A stretch of 8,648 nt of DNA from Pseudomonadota bacterium (GCA_002937495.1 PTJW01000035.1:1-8648); one strand, 5' to 3'; numbered from the stretch's first letter, positions 1 through 6,924 are shown. Notes: generated from the letters alone by a model not told the origin. Numbers and translations: made by a program.

Positions 1-1331
1 TCTGATGCGTTTGTAGTTGTTGGCACTTCTCTTAAGTTATAACCAGTTAAGTCAATTGCATAAATCTTTGTGTCTTTTTTAGTTTGACGAGCAAAAATAA
101 TTACACGACCATTTGGTGACCAACTTGGAGACTCATCTAAGAAACCTTCTGTTAATAGTCTTTCTTCAGATGCTCTGCCGTCTTCATCAATATCAATTAC
201 ACCAATGTGGAACTTACCATAAATTTGTTTAACAAATGCAATCATGTCACCTCTTGGAGACCATACCGGAGCATAATACTGACCTGCACCATATGTTAAA
301 CGCTTAATGTTATTACCGTCTGAATCCATTGTGTAAAGAACCGGACGACCTGCTCTATCAGAGTTAAATACAATTCTCTTACCATCTGGTGAGTATGAAG
401 GAGATGTATCAATTGAGCTTGATGAGAATGTAAGCCTTTTTAGTTTCTTAGAGTCTAAGTCTAATTGGTAAATTTCAGAGTTACCTTCTTCATCTTTTGT
501 TAATGTCATTAGTAGTTTTTTACCATCTGGAGAAAATCTTGGTGCTGCGTTTAAGCCTTTATAAGCACCTACTACTTCTTGCTGACCAGTTGTTAAGTCT
601 AAAATGTAAACTCTTGGACGACCATTTGCATATGATAAGTACGCAATTTTTTGTTCTACTGGTGAGAACCTTGGTGTTAATACAATACTTCTACCATCTG
701 TTAAACATTGTTGAGATGAGCTGTCTTGGTTCATAACACATAGCTGTTTAATAGTTCTTTGTCTACCTCTTTTATCAGTAATTTTATTTTCACCAATATA
801 AGCAATTCTTGAAGTAAAGTAACCTTTTTCACCTGTTAAAGCTGTGTAGATATCGTCACTAATTCTGTTTGCGATATGTCTCCAAAATTTAACTTTAGCT
901 GTATACTTTTTACCAACTGTTTGCTGGTCTGAGTAAACATCAAATAGCCTGTATTCAATAACTGCTTTTTTATCTAGTGCATCAGCAGTATCGTCATTTT
1001 GCAGTTGAGATGTACCAGTAAATAAACCTTCTACGTTTAAACGCTTCCAGTCTTCAAAGTTAGGACCATTTAAACGAAGAGATTCTTCAGTTTGTAAAAA
1101 TGCATTCCTATCAATAATATTGAATAAACCTGATGATCTAAGGTTATCTTCAACAACTTTAGTGATGTTTGCACCTAACTTTTCGTCAATATTTGTGTTA
1201 CCTTGTAGGTTAGTAATAGCTAAAGGTAGCGGTTCAGAGTTACCTTCATCAATTTTAATTCTAACTAAAGCATTTGCTTGTGTTGTCACAAGAACTGTAG
1301 ATAGAACTAATAGTGCTTTTATTATTTTCAT
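1..1331 (-). CDS. tolB: TolB, periplasmic beta-propeller of the Tol-Pal system (C-terminus cut by window edge)
   Basis: TolB is a periplasmic protein that binds Pal and TolA and helps keep the outer membrane invaginated during division. The reading frame stays open from the ATG at 1329-1331 to the left edge, giving 443 complete codons; the family is usually about 430-450 residues, so little is missing. Residues 1-21 look like a Sec signal peptide: KIIK, a hydrophobic core, then cleavage after ANA. Residues 22 to about 165 are the N-terminal domain. From about 170 come propeller blades with repeated SPDG/SPRG/SPNG motifs: LTPRFSP (218-224), FSPDG (266-270), YSPDG (313-317), WSPRG (357-361), WSPNG (404-408). 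The start lies 19 nt after tolA, with AAGG about 9 nt upstream, which fits translation from the tol operon mRNA. Cys198 and Cys209 sit in a blade segment where I recall no paired cysteines in relatives. Identification is firm. Confidence 0.96.
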   Translation of the reverse strand, partial: MKIIKALLVLSTVLVTTQANALVRIKIDEGNSEPLPLAITNLQGNTNIDEKLGANITKVVEDNLRSSGLFNIIDRNAFLQTEESLRLNGPNFEDWKRLNVEGLFTGTSQLQNDDTADALDKKAVIEYRLFDVYSDQQTVGKKYTAKVKFWRHIANRISDDIYTALTGEKGYFTSRIAYIGENKITDKRGRQRTIKQLCVMNQDSSSQQCLTDGRSIVLTPRFSPVEQKIAYLSYANGRPRVYILDLTTGQQEVVGAYKGLNAAPRFSPDGKKLLMTLTKDEEGNSEIYQLDLDSKKLKRLTFSSSSIDTSPSYSPDGKRIVFNSDRAGRPVLYTMDSDGNNIKRLTYGAGQYYAPVWSPRGDMIAFVKQIYGKFHIGVIDIDEDGRASEERLLTEGFLDESPSWSPNGRVIIFARQTKKDTKIYAIDLTGYNLREVPTTTNAS

Positions 1332-1350
1332 TTTTTCTTACCTTGTTTTA

Positions 1351-2175
1351 TTATCGACTAAATACTAGCTCTATAGTTTTATAGATTTCATACTTATCTG
1401 CAGGAATTGGCAGTGGGCTAGATTTTCTGATAGCTCTTTGTAAGCTTCGGTCAAAGTGCCCTCTTCCTGAAGATTTAATAACTCTTACTTTACTTACTGT
1501 ACCGTCTCTATCTAATGATAGTCGTACAACTGCTTTAAGCTTATTAAGCTTATTAGCACCAGCAGTAACATACCAGTTATCTTGAATTACCTTCTTGATT
1601 TTTGCAATTTCTAGCTGGTCAACATCATAAACTGTTGGCTCACCTTCTTCATCTGATTTTACAGATGGTTGTTGTTTATCAAGTTCATCAATAAAGTCTA
1701 AAGTGCTTAAAAAGTCATCTTCTACTTTTGTTGTAGGCTTAATTTTTTTAGATTTATCTTTAACTATTGCTTTTTTATCGTTAGTTTTATCTAATTTTTC
1801 AGGCCTTCTATTTGAAGTTTTCTTTTCTTGCTTTTTCTGTTGTTTTGCCTTTGGTTTAGCCTTTGGCTTTTCCTGTTTTTTCTTAACTACTTTTTTTGAG
1901 TCTGCTTTTTTCACAACTTTAGTTTTATGCTTAACTTCTTTTTTAGCTTCTTTTTGTTTTTTAGGAGCATATTTAGGAGCTGCAGATTGTTGTGAGTTTA
2001 CTGTTTTAGGCTTAGCTGCCGGAACATCTTTTTTAGCTTTAGCAGGAGCAGACACAATTTTAACATTAATTTGTGTTATTTCTTTTTCAGGCATAACAAA
2101 AGTAGGTAATTCCAACATAATGAAAATACCCAAGCAGAAGTGCATAAATAATGATAATGCTATTCCTCTTCTCAT
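1351..2175 (-). CDS. tolA: TolA, periplasm-spanning Tol-Pal linker protein
   Basis: TolA is anchored in the inner membrane by TolQR, crosses the periplasm and contacts TolB/Pal. The 274 residues show the three expected parts. A short MRRG cytoplasmic start leads into one membrane segment at about 5-24. A long lysine-rich, low-complexity linker covers about 45-150. A TonB_C-like C-terminal domain covers about 188-274, with IQDNWYV, VRLSLDRDGTV, FDRSLQRAI and SPLPIPADKYE, the last typical of alphaproteobacterial TolA as remembered. Domain II is dominated by Lys with Pro, Gln and Ala rather than the alanine-rich helix of enteric TolA. The only nearby SD-like sequence (AAAAAGG) is about 15 nt before the ATG, so initiation may be weak. 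A 92-nt gap separates it from tolR, unusually long for this operon. The stop is TAA. The assignment rests on architecture plus flanking tolR and tolB and is firm. Confidence 0.95.
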   Translation of the reverse strand: MRRGIALSLFMHFCLGIFIMLELPTFVMPEKEITQINVKIVSAPAKAKKDVPAAKPKTVNSQQSAAPKYAPKKQKEAKKEVKHKTKVVKKADSKKVVKKKQEKPKAKPKAKQQKKQEKKTSNRRPEKLDKTNDKKAIVKDKSKKIKPTTKVEDDFLSTLDFIDELDKQQPSVKSDEEGEPTVYDVDQLEIAKIKKVIQDNWYVTAGANKLNKLKAVVRLSLDRDGTVSKVRVIKSSGRGHFDRSLQRAIRKSSPLPIPADKYEIYKTIELVFSR

Positions 2176-2267
2176 GTTATATATTTTATACCTTTTTGTT
2201 AAAATTTAAAATCTTGATTACAATTAATTAATAATTTAAGTATATAGCAACTTACTAATTTAAAGTT

Positions 2268-2696
2268 CTATTGTCTTGGTTCTGTAACCATTCCTACATC
2301 AACTAATCCTGATGTTTGTAAAGATGACATTACAGTCATAACTGCACCATAAGGCACTTCTTTATCTGCACGAAGTAAAATAGCGGCATTTTGACGAACT
2401 TGCTTAATAGCTTTAAGTTTAGTTACTAGCTCGTTTTCTTTAACTTTTGCTGAACCAACAAAAATTGCACCATCTTTTTTAATAGCAATTTCAATTGGAT
2501 CTTCTTTTACTTTCATTTCTGTATTTTCTACTTCTGGTAAACTTACCTGCACACCTTGCGTTAACATTGGCGCTGTAATCATAAATACTACTAACAGAAC
2601 TAACATTACGTCAACAAATGGCGTAATGTTAATTTCTGTAATTGTATTATATCGACTAGATCTTTTTGAGCTACCGCCCATTGGAGACATTGCCAT
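2268..2696 (-). CDS. tolR: TolR, inner-membrane proton channel subunit of Tol-Pal (ExbD family)
   Basis: TolR works with TolQ to convert proton-motive force into TolA motion. The 142-residue length is normal for the ExbD/TolR family. A basic N-terminus (SSKRSSR) precedes a single membrane helix at about 24-45. That helix carries the signature INITPFVDVMLVLLVVFMI, with Asp29 at the position of the essential proton-carrying aspartate. After it come a short TAPMLTQGV linker and a periplasmic domain (about 60-142) with LRADKEVPYGAVMTVM, typical of the family. The gene lies 37 nt after tolQ. AAAGGA stands about 12 nt before the first ATG; ATG codons at residues 3 and 6 are possible alternative starts but are farther from the SD. 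The stop is TAG, the only TAG among the complete genes here. Confidence 0.96.
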   Translation of the reverse strand: MAMSPMGGSSKRSSRYNTITEINITPFVDVMLVLLVVFMITAPMLTQGVQVSLPEVENTEMKVKEDPIEIAIKKDGAIFVGSAKVKENELVTKLKAIKQVRQNAAILLRADKEVPYGAVMTVMSSLQTSGLVDVGMVTEPRQ

Positions 2697-2733
2697 ATTC
2701 GTTATAATTCCTTTGCTGTTTGCTTATTATTTA

Positions 2734-3483
2734 TTAGTCTGTAGATCTTCTACGTCTGTTTGCTTTTCTGCTTTGAACAATAGCTTCTTGCTCTTGTCTG
2801 TCAAGAATTGTAGTAAATTCTGCTACAAAGCTTTCAAGTCTCATGATGTATCTACCTAGCTCTGTTGATACTTTGTTGTATGCAATAACTGCAGGAATAG
2901 CTGCTAATAAACCAATTGCTGTAGCAAGTAAAGCCTCTGCAATACCAGGTGCAACAACTGCTAATGATGTATTTTTAGTAGCACCAATTGTTGTGAATGA
3001 GTGCATAATACCCCAAACTGTACCTAATAAACCTAAGAATGGAGCAACCGAACCAATTGTACCTAAGAATGGCAGATATTTTTCTAATTTATCAATTTCT
3101 CTAGTCATAACTACTGTCATAACTTTTTCTACACGCTCTCTAACGCCTACTTGTAAAATACCAGTAGATTCAGCTTCTTTATCTTGAGCAGTTTCCCACT
3201 CTCTTAAACCTGTAACAAAAACTTTTGCTAATGGGTGGTCTGTATCTTCAGGTTTTACACCTCTGTAAAGTTCTTGTAAGTTTTGTTGGCCCCAAAAAGC
3301 TTCTTCAAATTTGTCGGCTCTTTTTCTTACAATACCAATTGCGCGCATCTTTTCAAAAAAGATTGCCCACACTAAAATTGAAAGCACACCTAGTGCAATC
3401 ATAATAAATTTAACGAACCAAGTTGCTTGGAAAAATAAAGAGAATAAATCTAATTGATTTGCCACTTCAAGAGTTTGTGTCAT
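2734..3483 (-). CDS. tolQ: TolQ, inner-membrane motor subunit of Tol-Pal (ExbB/MotA family)
   Basis: TolQ is the stator-like channel subunit that energises TolA together with TolR. The protein has 249 residues, near the usual 220-250. Three membrane segments are visible: about 22-43, 139-161 and 172-202, with the long cytoplasmic loop expected between the first two. Family motifs are present in GSVAPFLGLLGTVWGIMHSF (about 144-163) and APGIAEALLATAIGLLAAIP (about 178-197). Thr155 and Thr188 lie where the ExbB/TolQ family has conserved polar channel residues. The tail (about 239-246) is strongly basic with RKANRRRR. A strong SD, AAGGTGA, lies 6 nt before the ATG. This is the first gene of the operon; no ybgC-like thioesterase precedes it, and the next gene upstream is the divergent gltX. 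Confidence 0.96.
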   Translation of the reverse strand: MTQTLEVANQLDLFSLFFQATWFVKFIMIALGVLSILVWAIFFEKMRAIGIVRKRADKFEEAFWGQQNLQELYRGVKPEDTDHPLAKVFVTGLREWETAQDKEAESTGILQVGVRERVEKVMTVVMTREIDKLEKYLPFLGTIGSVAPFLGLLGTVWGIMHSFTTIGATKNTSLAVVAPGIAEALLATAIGLLAAIPAVIAYNKVSTELGRYIMRLESFVAEFTTILDRQEQEAIVQSRKANRRRRSTD

Positions 3484-3555
3484 ATTTTATCACCTTTTAT
3501 AATTATATATGCTGTTTGTTATTTATTAATATATTTGAAATACTTAGAATATTCC

Positions 3556-3568
3556 ATGTTGCAAACAT
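3556..3568. promoter_or_regulatory. Small inverted repeat overlapping the tol -10 box
   Basis: ATGTT (3556-3560) and AACAT (3564-3568) form a perfect 5-bp inverted repeat around GCA. It covers the predicted -10 and start site of the tol promoter, so it could be an operator half-site pair. It is short enough to arise by chance, and no regulator is identified. Confidence 0.2.
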
Positions 3569-3592
3569 AGCACATTTTCAAGTTTATTTCAA
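3564..3592 (-). promoter_or_regulatory. Predicted sigma70-type promoter of the tolQRAB operon
   Basis: On the minus strand, TTGAAA (3592-3587) is followed after 17 bp by TATGTT (3569-3564). A TG dinucleotide one base upstream of the -10 box gives an extended -10. This would place transcription start near 3557 and leave a leader of about 74 nt before tolQ. The region is AT-rich, so chance matches are possible; the divergent layout makes a promoter here expected. Confidence 0.5.
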
Positions 3593-3600
3593 TTATATTC

Positions 3601-3628
3601 TTGTAAAAAAAATTGAAAAGTGTATAAT
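3601..3628 (+). promoter_or_regulatory. Predicted sigma70-type promoter of gltX
   Basis: TTGTAA (3601-3606), a 16-bp spacer and a perfect TATAAT (3623-3628) face gltX. The predicted start near 3635 gives a leader of about 55 nt. The -35 lies only 9 bp from the -35 of the divergent tol promoter, so the two could compete for polymerase. Confidence 0.65.
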
Positions 3629-3689
3629 AATCAGCACTAAGCAATTCAATGTAAAATCATAGGCCGTAAAGGCAATAAAGGAGTAAGAA

Positions 3690-5372
3690 ATGAACCCAAT
3701 TATTTTGGACAAAATTATTAACATTATTACAGAAAATAATCCTGAAAGTCTTAAAACAATGGAACAACTTGAAGAGATGTTCCCAGTTAGACTAAATGAA
3801 GCAGGAGAAAAAGTTACTGTAACTAGATTTGCACCAAGCCCTACTGGCTTTATGCACATCGGTAGCTTTTATGCATCTATTATTGCTAAAAAAATTGCAC
3901 AACAAGCTAACGGTAAGTTTGTTTTAAGAATTGAAGATACAGACAGAAAAAGAGAAGTTGAAGGCGCTGTTGACATTGTTGTTAACGGTTTAGAAGCTTT
4001 TGGTGTTCACATTGATGAAGGTATTACATCTGAAGGTACTTTAGGTGAATACGGCCCATACAAACAAAGCGAAAGAGCTTTTATTTATAACTCATGCATT
4101 AAACACCTACTTGAGCAAGACTTAGCATACCCATGTTTCTGTACTCCTGAAGAGCTAGAAAAACAAAGAGAAGCACAAATGGCTCTTAAGCAACCTCTTG
4201 GTTATCACACTAAGTGGGCTAAATGCTCTCGTTTAACAGATGAAGAAACTATTGAAAAATTAGATGCTGGTATTCCTTTTGTTATTAGATTTAGATCATC
4301 AGGTGATACAGAAAAGAAATTTGAAGTTAAAGATTTAATTAAAGGCAAGCTATCATTCCCACAAAATGACGACCATGTTGTTATTTTTAAGCGTGACGGT
4401 TTACCAACATATCACTTTGCCCATGTAGTTGACGATCACTTTATGAGAACAACACACGCTACTCGTGGTGAAGAATGGGTTCCATCATTAGCAACTCACA
4501 TTCAGCTATTTGCTGCAATGGGTTGGAAAACACCTAAGTATGGTCACTTCTCACCTATCTTAAAAATGGAAGATGGTAAAAAGAGAAAAATCAGTAAGCG
4601 TAAAGACCCTGAGGCAAACATCGAGTTCTACATGCAAAACGGTTACCCTAAACACGCAGTTATTGACTACCTAATGAACTTAGTTAACGCAAGCTTTGAA
4701 GACTGGAGAAAAGCTAACCCTACTGCAAGCATTGAAGAATACAAGCTAGACTTTGCTACAATGAAAAAATCAGCAGGTGCTTTACTAGACTTTAACAAAC
4801 TAGATAATATTAGTAAAAACTACATTGCTACTTTATCAGCAACTGAAGTTTTTGATGCAGTTAAAGTTTGGGCTGAAAAGCACAACGAAAATCTATTTGC
4901 TTTAATGAATGAAAAGCCAGAATACATCACTAACATTTTTGGTATTGAAAGAACAAACACTGATAAAGTTAGAAAAGACTACGCTAAATGGTCTGATGTT
5001 GAAGAATCAATTAAATTCTTCTTTGATGAAGGTTTTGAAAACAGCTTAGATACAGTTGCTGCAAATGCAGAAAACATTGACAAGCAAGTTATTAAAAACA
5101 TCATTGAAAGCTACGCTGCTAGCTACAACCCAGAACTTGTAAAAGACGACTGGTTTGCAGACCTTAAAGCTCAAGCTGCAGAATTTGGTTTTGCTGCTAA
5201 TAAAAAAGAGCAAAAAGCAGAACCTGAAAAATACATTGGTAACATTGCAGATTTTTCAAAGATTTTAAGATGTGCTGTTACAGGTCAACCACAAAGCCCA
5301 GATTTACACCAAGTAATGCAAGTAATGGGTATTGAAATGGTTAAAGCTAGATTAGCAAAAGCTGCTAAATAA
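3690..5372 (+). CDS. gltX: Glutamyl-tRNA synthetase, long Firmicutes-like form
   Basis: This class I aminoacyl-tRNA synthetase charges glutamate onto tRNA in the cytoplasm. The 560 residues exceed the usual 460-500 of proteobacterial GluRS and fit the roughly 550-residue form I know from Clostridia. After a non-canonical N-terminus of about 40 residues come RFAPSPTGFMHIGS (46-59, HIGH motif), LRIEDTDRKREVEGA (79-93), a zinc-site-like C149-x-C151 with Y172 and C179, GLPTYHFAHVVDDH (237-250), RGEEW (259-263) and KISKR (300-304, KMSKS motif), followed by a helical anticodon-binding part. AAAGGAG lies 6 nt before the ATG. The HIGH motif ends in Ser (HIGS) where HxGG is common. A strong terminator follows, so the gene is monocistronic. 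Whether it also charges tRNA-Gln cannot be read from the sequence. Transfer from Firmicutes is an inference. Confidence 0.95.
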   Translation: MNPIILDKIINIITENNPESLKTMEQLEEMFPVRLNEAGEKVTVTRFAPSPTGFMHIGSFYASIIAKKIAQQANGKFVLRIEDTDRKREVEGAVDIVVNGLEAFGVHIDEGITSEGTLGEYGPYKQSERAFIYNSCIKHLLEQDLAYPCFCTPEELEKQREAQMALKQPLGYHTKWAKCSRLTDEETIEKLDAGIPFVIRFRSSGDTEKKFEVKDLIKGKLSFPQNDDHVVIFKRDGLPTYHFAHVVDDHFMRTTHATRGEEWVPSLATHIQLFAAMGWKTPKYGHFSPILKMEDGKKRKISKRKDPEANIEFYMQNGYPKHAVIDYLMNLVNASFEDWRKANPTASIEEYKLDFATMKKSAGALLDFNKLDNISKNYIATLSATEVFDAVKVWAEKHNENLFALMNEKPEYITNIFGIERTNTDKVRKDYAKWSDVEESIKFFFDEGFENSLDTVAANAENIDKQVIKNIIESYAASYNPELVKDDWFADLKAQAAEFGFAANKKEQKAEPEKYIGNIADFSKILRCAVTGQPQSPDLHQVMQVMGIEMVKARLAKAAK

Positions 5373-5384
5373 TTTATATAGAAT

Positions 5385-5417
5385 AAAAAAAGAGACCTTA
5401 TGAGGTCTCTTTTTTTA
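5385..5417. terminator. Bidirectional intrinsic terminator after gltX
   Basis: AGAGACCT (5391-5398) and AGGTCTCT (5403-5410) form a perfect 8-bp stem around a TATG loop. Six A residues precede it and seven T residues follow, so it can stop gltX on the plus strand and the converging 163-aa gene on the minus strand. Confidence 0.92.
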
Positions 5418-5425
5418 TTTATCGA

Positions 5426-5917
5426 TTACATGTAGAAGTATTTCAGCACATGATACTTAATACTTACTGTATAGTAGTTATGTAACTCAACTTCATCACC
5501 ATTAGCTTTAAATGGCTCTTCACCATTCTTTAAAGCACTACTAACAATTTCTGTTAGCTCTTTTTCTAATGCTTTAAATTCATTTCTTAAACCAGTGAGG
5601 TGCGATGCATCATAATCAGCACGACAAGACGATTCAAGCTCAAACAAATAGCGATGTACTTTGACATAAGCTTTTGGATGAATTTGCTTGATAAGCTCAA
5701 GCATTACTTGTTCACAAATGTAAATTTCAGGAGTTTCACCACCTGATGAAGTAGCTAACATCGAAACTTTATCATTCTCTAACTCAAAAGCTTTAAGGCT
5801 TAAAGTTCTAATGAAAAGCTCTTTAGGCTCACTAAGCAGCGTTTCTTCACTACAGCCTTTTAAGTCAAACACTGTTTTTAAATGGTAAGATACCAATTCT
5901 TCAATTTCTGTATGCAT
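5426..5917 (-). CDS. Hypothetical protein, 163 aa, probably soluble
   Basis: I do not recognise this protein. It has no signal peptide or membrane segment and reads as a mostly helical acidic protein. Heptad-like stretches occur at about 1-20 and 104-132 (LRNEFKALEKELTEIVSSAL). Three cysteines stand at 22, 68 and 98 without a metal-binding spacing. The C-terminus is rich in aromatic residues (HNYYTVSIKYHVLKYFYM). The ATG at 5915-5917 has a weak GGAAT about 7 nt upstream. The gene ends at TAA just inside the bidirectional terminator it shares with gltX, and a promoter is predicted upstream, so it is likely a single-gene unit. Codon choice resembles the tol genes, with no sign of recent transfer. 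The length and uninterrupted frame support a real gene; function is unknown. Confidence 0.8.
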   Translation of the reverse strand: MHTEIEELVSYHLKTVFDLKGCSEETLLSEPKELFIRTLSLKAFELENDKVSMLATSSGGETPEIYICEQVMLELIKQIHPKAYVKVHRYLFELESSCRADYDASHLTGLRNEFKALEKELTEIVSSALKNGEEPFKANGDEVELHNYYTVSIKYHVLKYFYM

Positions 5918-5955
5918 ATTAAGATTCCAGGTTAAAAAGATTGTATAGTAGAGTT

Positions 5956-5983
5956 AATATATACATATAGATTAATATTTCAA
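5956..5983 (-). promoter_or_regulatory. Predicted promoter of the 163-aa gene
   Basis: On the minus strand, TTGAAA (5983-5978), a 16-bp spacer and TATATT (5961-5956) lie between the terminator of the preceding gene and the start codon at 5917. The predicted start is near 5949. Confidence 0.45.
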
Positions 5984-5994
5984 GTTAAAATAAT

Positions 5995-6019
5995 AAAAAA
6001 GAGGCCTATTTAGACCTCT
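5995..6019 (-). terminator. Intrinsic terminator of the 69-aa gene
   Basis: On the minus strand, AGAGGTCT (6019-6012) pairs with AGGCCTCT (6007-6000) in an 8-bp stem with one G-U pair and a 4-nt loop, followed by a run of T residues. It lies about 28 nt past the stop of the 69-aa gene. Confidence 0.85.
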
Positions 6020-6047
6020 AATTAAATTATTTGTATCGATTATGCAA

Positions 6048-6257
6048 TTAAGCTGCTAAAAGCTCTTGAATTGCCTTCTTTTTGTCTTCTAGCTGCCATG
6101 CGTTTTTGCATAGTTCTGCAGCTTCAGCATCTGAGTTGATTTTCTTTTGACAAGTACAAATATCAAAGCCTAAATCAAACAGCTCTGCTTGTAACTCGTC
6201 ATGCGAATAGCTTGAGTACTCTTGTTTTGCTTTTTCAACTTGAGTTGCGCGGTCCAT
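6048..6257 (-). CDS. Hypothetical small protein, 69 aa, helical with a CxC motif
   Basis: I do not recognise this protein. It is short, charged and probably helical throughout (MDRATQVEKAKQEYSSYSHD, then AEAAELCKNAWQLEDKKKAI near the end), with no membrane segment. Cys34 and Cys36 form a CTC motif and Cys50 is a third cysteine, so a redox pair or metal contact is possible but unproven. A very strong SD, AAGGAGGT, stands 4-5 nt before the ATG, and a near-consensus promoter and a terminator bracket the frame. These signals are the main evidence that so short a frame is real. It is a separate transcription unit. Confidence 0.82.
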   Translation of the reverse strand: MDRATQVEKAKQEYSSYSHDELQAELFDLGFDICTCQKKINSDAEAAELCKNAWQLEDKKKAIQELLAA

Positions 6258-6300
6258 AAAGACCTCCTTAATATTAAGAAACGTGCCAATGACTTATTCT

Positions 6301-6328
6301 ATTATATGTAGAATAAAAATAAATTCAA
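6301..6328 (-). promoter_or_regulatory. Predicted promoter of the 69-aa gene
   Basis: On the minus strand, TTGAAT (6328-6323), a 16-bp spacer and a perfect TATAAT (6306-6301) give a predicted start near 6294 and a leader of about 37 nt containing the strong SD. It is among the best promoter matches in the window. Confidence 0.65.
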
Positions 6329-6346
6329 CACTTTTCTTTTAGGGAT

Positions 6347-6383
6347 AAAAAAAGGCCTATACAAAATATAATGTATAGACCCT
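6347..6383 (-). terminator. Intrinsic terminator of the 138-aa membrane protein gene
   Basis: On the minus strand, AGGGTCTATAC (6383-6373) pairs with GTATAGGCCTT (6362-6352), 11 bp with two G-U pairs, around a 10-nt loop. It continues into a T run (A residues 6347-6353 on the plus strand). It starts about 12 nt past the stop codon. Confidence 0.85.
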
Positions 6384-6394
6384 ATAAATCGAAA

Positions 6395-6811
6395 TTAACC
6401 AATGAGTACCGCCTTATATGCTAAAGCAACGGTTGATATACTAATTAAGGCTGGAAGAACAAGTGCAGTTGTTATATTAACCCACTTGGTAAGCCGCAGA
6501 ACTGCATATAGCTCCTGACCTGCTAAGTACATGTAAAACATAATAGTTAACACACCTATAATAGGCATGACAACTCCCCAATTGTACCACCAGTCCCAAA
6601 TGCAAACATATGAAATTGCAAATAAGAATAGCGATGAAAAGAACCACGTCATCAGTGGCCAACGGCGTTCAAAATAACCGTTTACATCTTTTTCATAAAC
6701 GATTTTTTTTGATGGTGACAAAGCATCTACTTTAACAATTTTTTCTTTTTTTACTCTTGTTGGAGCAATTGCAGAAAAAGTTTCAAAAATACTTAAATCC
6801 TTAGTATCCAT
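6395..6811 (-). CDS. Hypothetical membrane protein, 138 aa, three predicted helices
   Basis: I do not recognise this protein. Residues 1-50 are a soluble, basic N-terminal tail without a signal peptide, so probably cytoplasmic. Membrane segments follow at about 53-71, 76-98 and 110-137. The first two are joined by a tryptophan-rich turn (IWDWWYNWG, 71-79). The arginine pair before the first helix (ERRWPL) suggests the tail lies inside. AGGGGA stands about 6-7 nt before the ATG. The gene has its own terminator and a predicted promoter, so it looks monocistronic. The Trp-rich interfacial loop is its most distinctive visible feature. Confidence 0.82.
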   Translation of the reverse strand: MDTKDLSIFETFSAIAPTRVKKEKIVKVDALSPSKKIVYEKDVNGYFERRWPLMTWFFSSLFLFAISYVCIWDWWYNWGVVMPIIGVLTIMFYMYLAGQELYAVLRLTKWVNITTALVLPALISISTVALAYKAVLIG

Positions 6812-6924
6812 AGATATCCCCTACTTGTCAGAAAAATTAACATAATATGTAATAACTTATACTATATAATATTAAATATTAGCTGACAGTTCATTATTAA
6901 GAAAACCTAAACAATGTAAGTCAA

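Noticed and set aside
1703..2209. Plus-strand 168-codon frame rich in Phe, Leu and Ser over tolA
   Set aside because: It is the complement of the lysine-rich TolA linker (AAA/AAG read as TTT/CTT). TolA is clearly the real gene, and this frame has no SD or recognisable domain.
2843..3187. Plus-strand 114-codon frame opposite tolQ
   Set aside because: It lies fully inside tolQ, whose family motifs are unmistakable; the plus-strand translation shows no domain.
3593..3859. Minus-strand 88-codon frame overlapping the gltX start
   Set aside because: It covers the gltX promoter, SD and HIGH-motif region on the opposite strand and has no start signals of its own.
3690..5372. Class I lysyl-tRNA synthetase
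   Set aside because: First considered because alphaproteobacteria often carry class I LysRS, but RFAPSPTG, LRIEDTD and the KISKR context are those of glutamyl-tRNA synthetase.
5385..6383. Recurrent hairpins as a mobile or CRISPR-like repeat family
   Set aside because: The hairpins share GG/CC-rich stems but differ in sequence and loop, each follows a stop codon, and each runs into T residues, so they are terminators.
6477..6662. Second minus-strand 61-codon frame inside the 138-aa membrane gene
   Set aside because: It is an alternative frame of the same strand within a longer gene that has an SD, a terminator and a sensible membrane topology.
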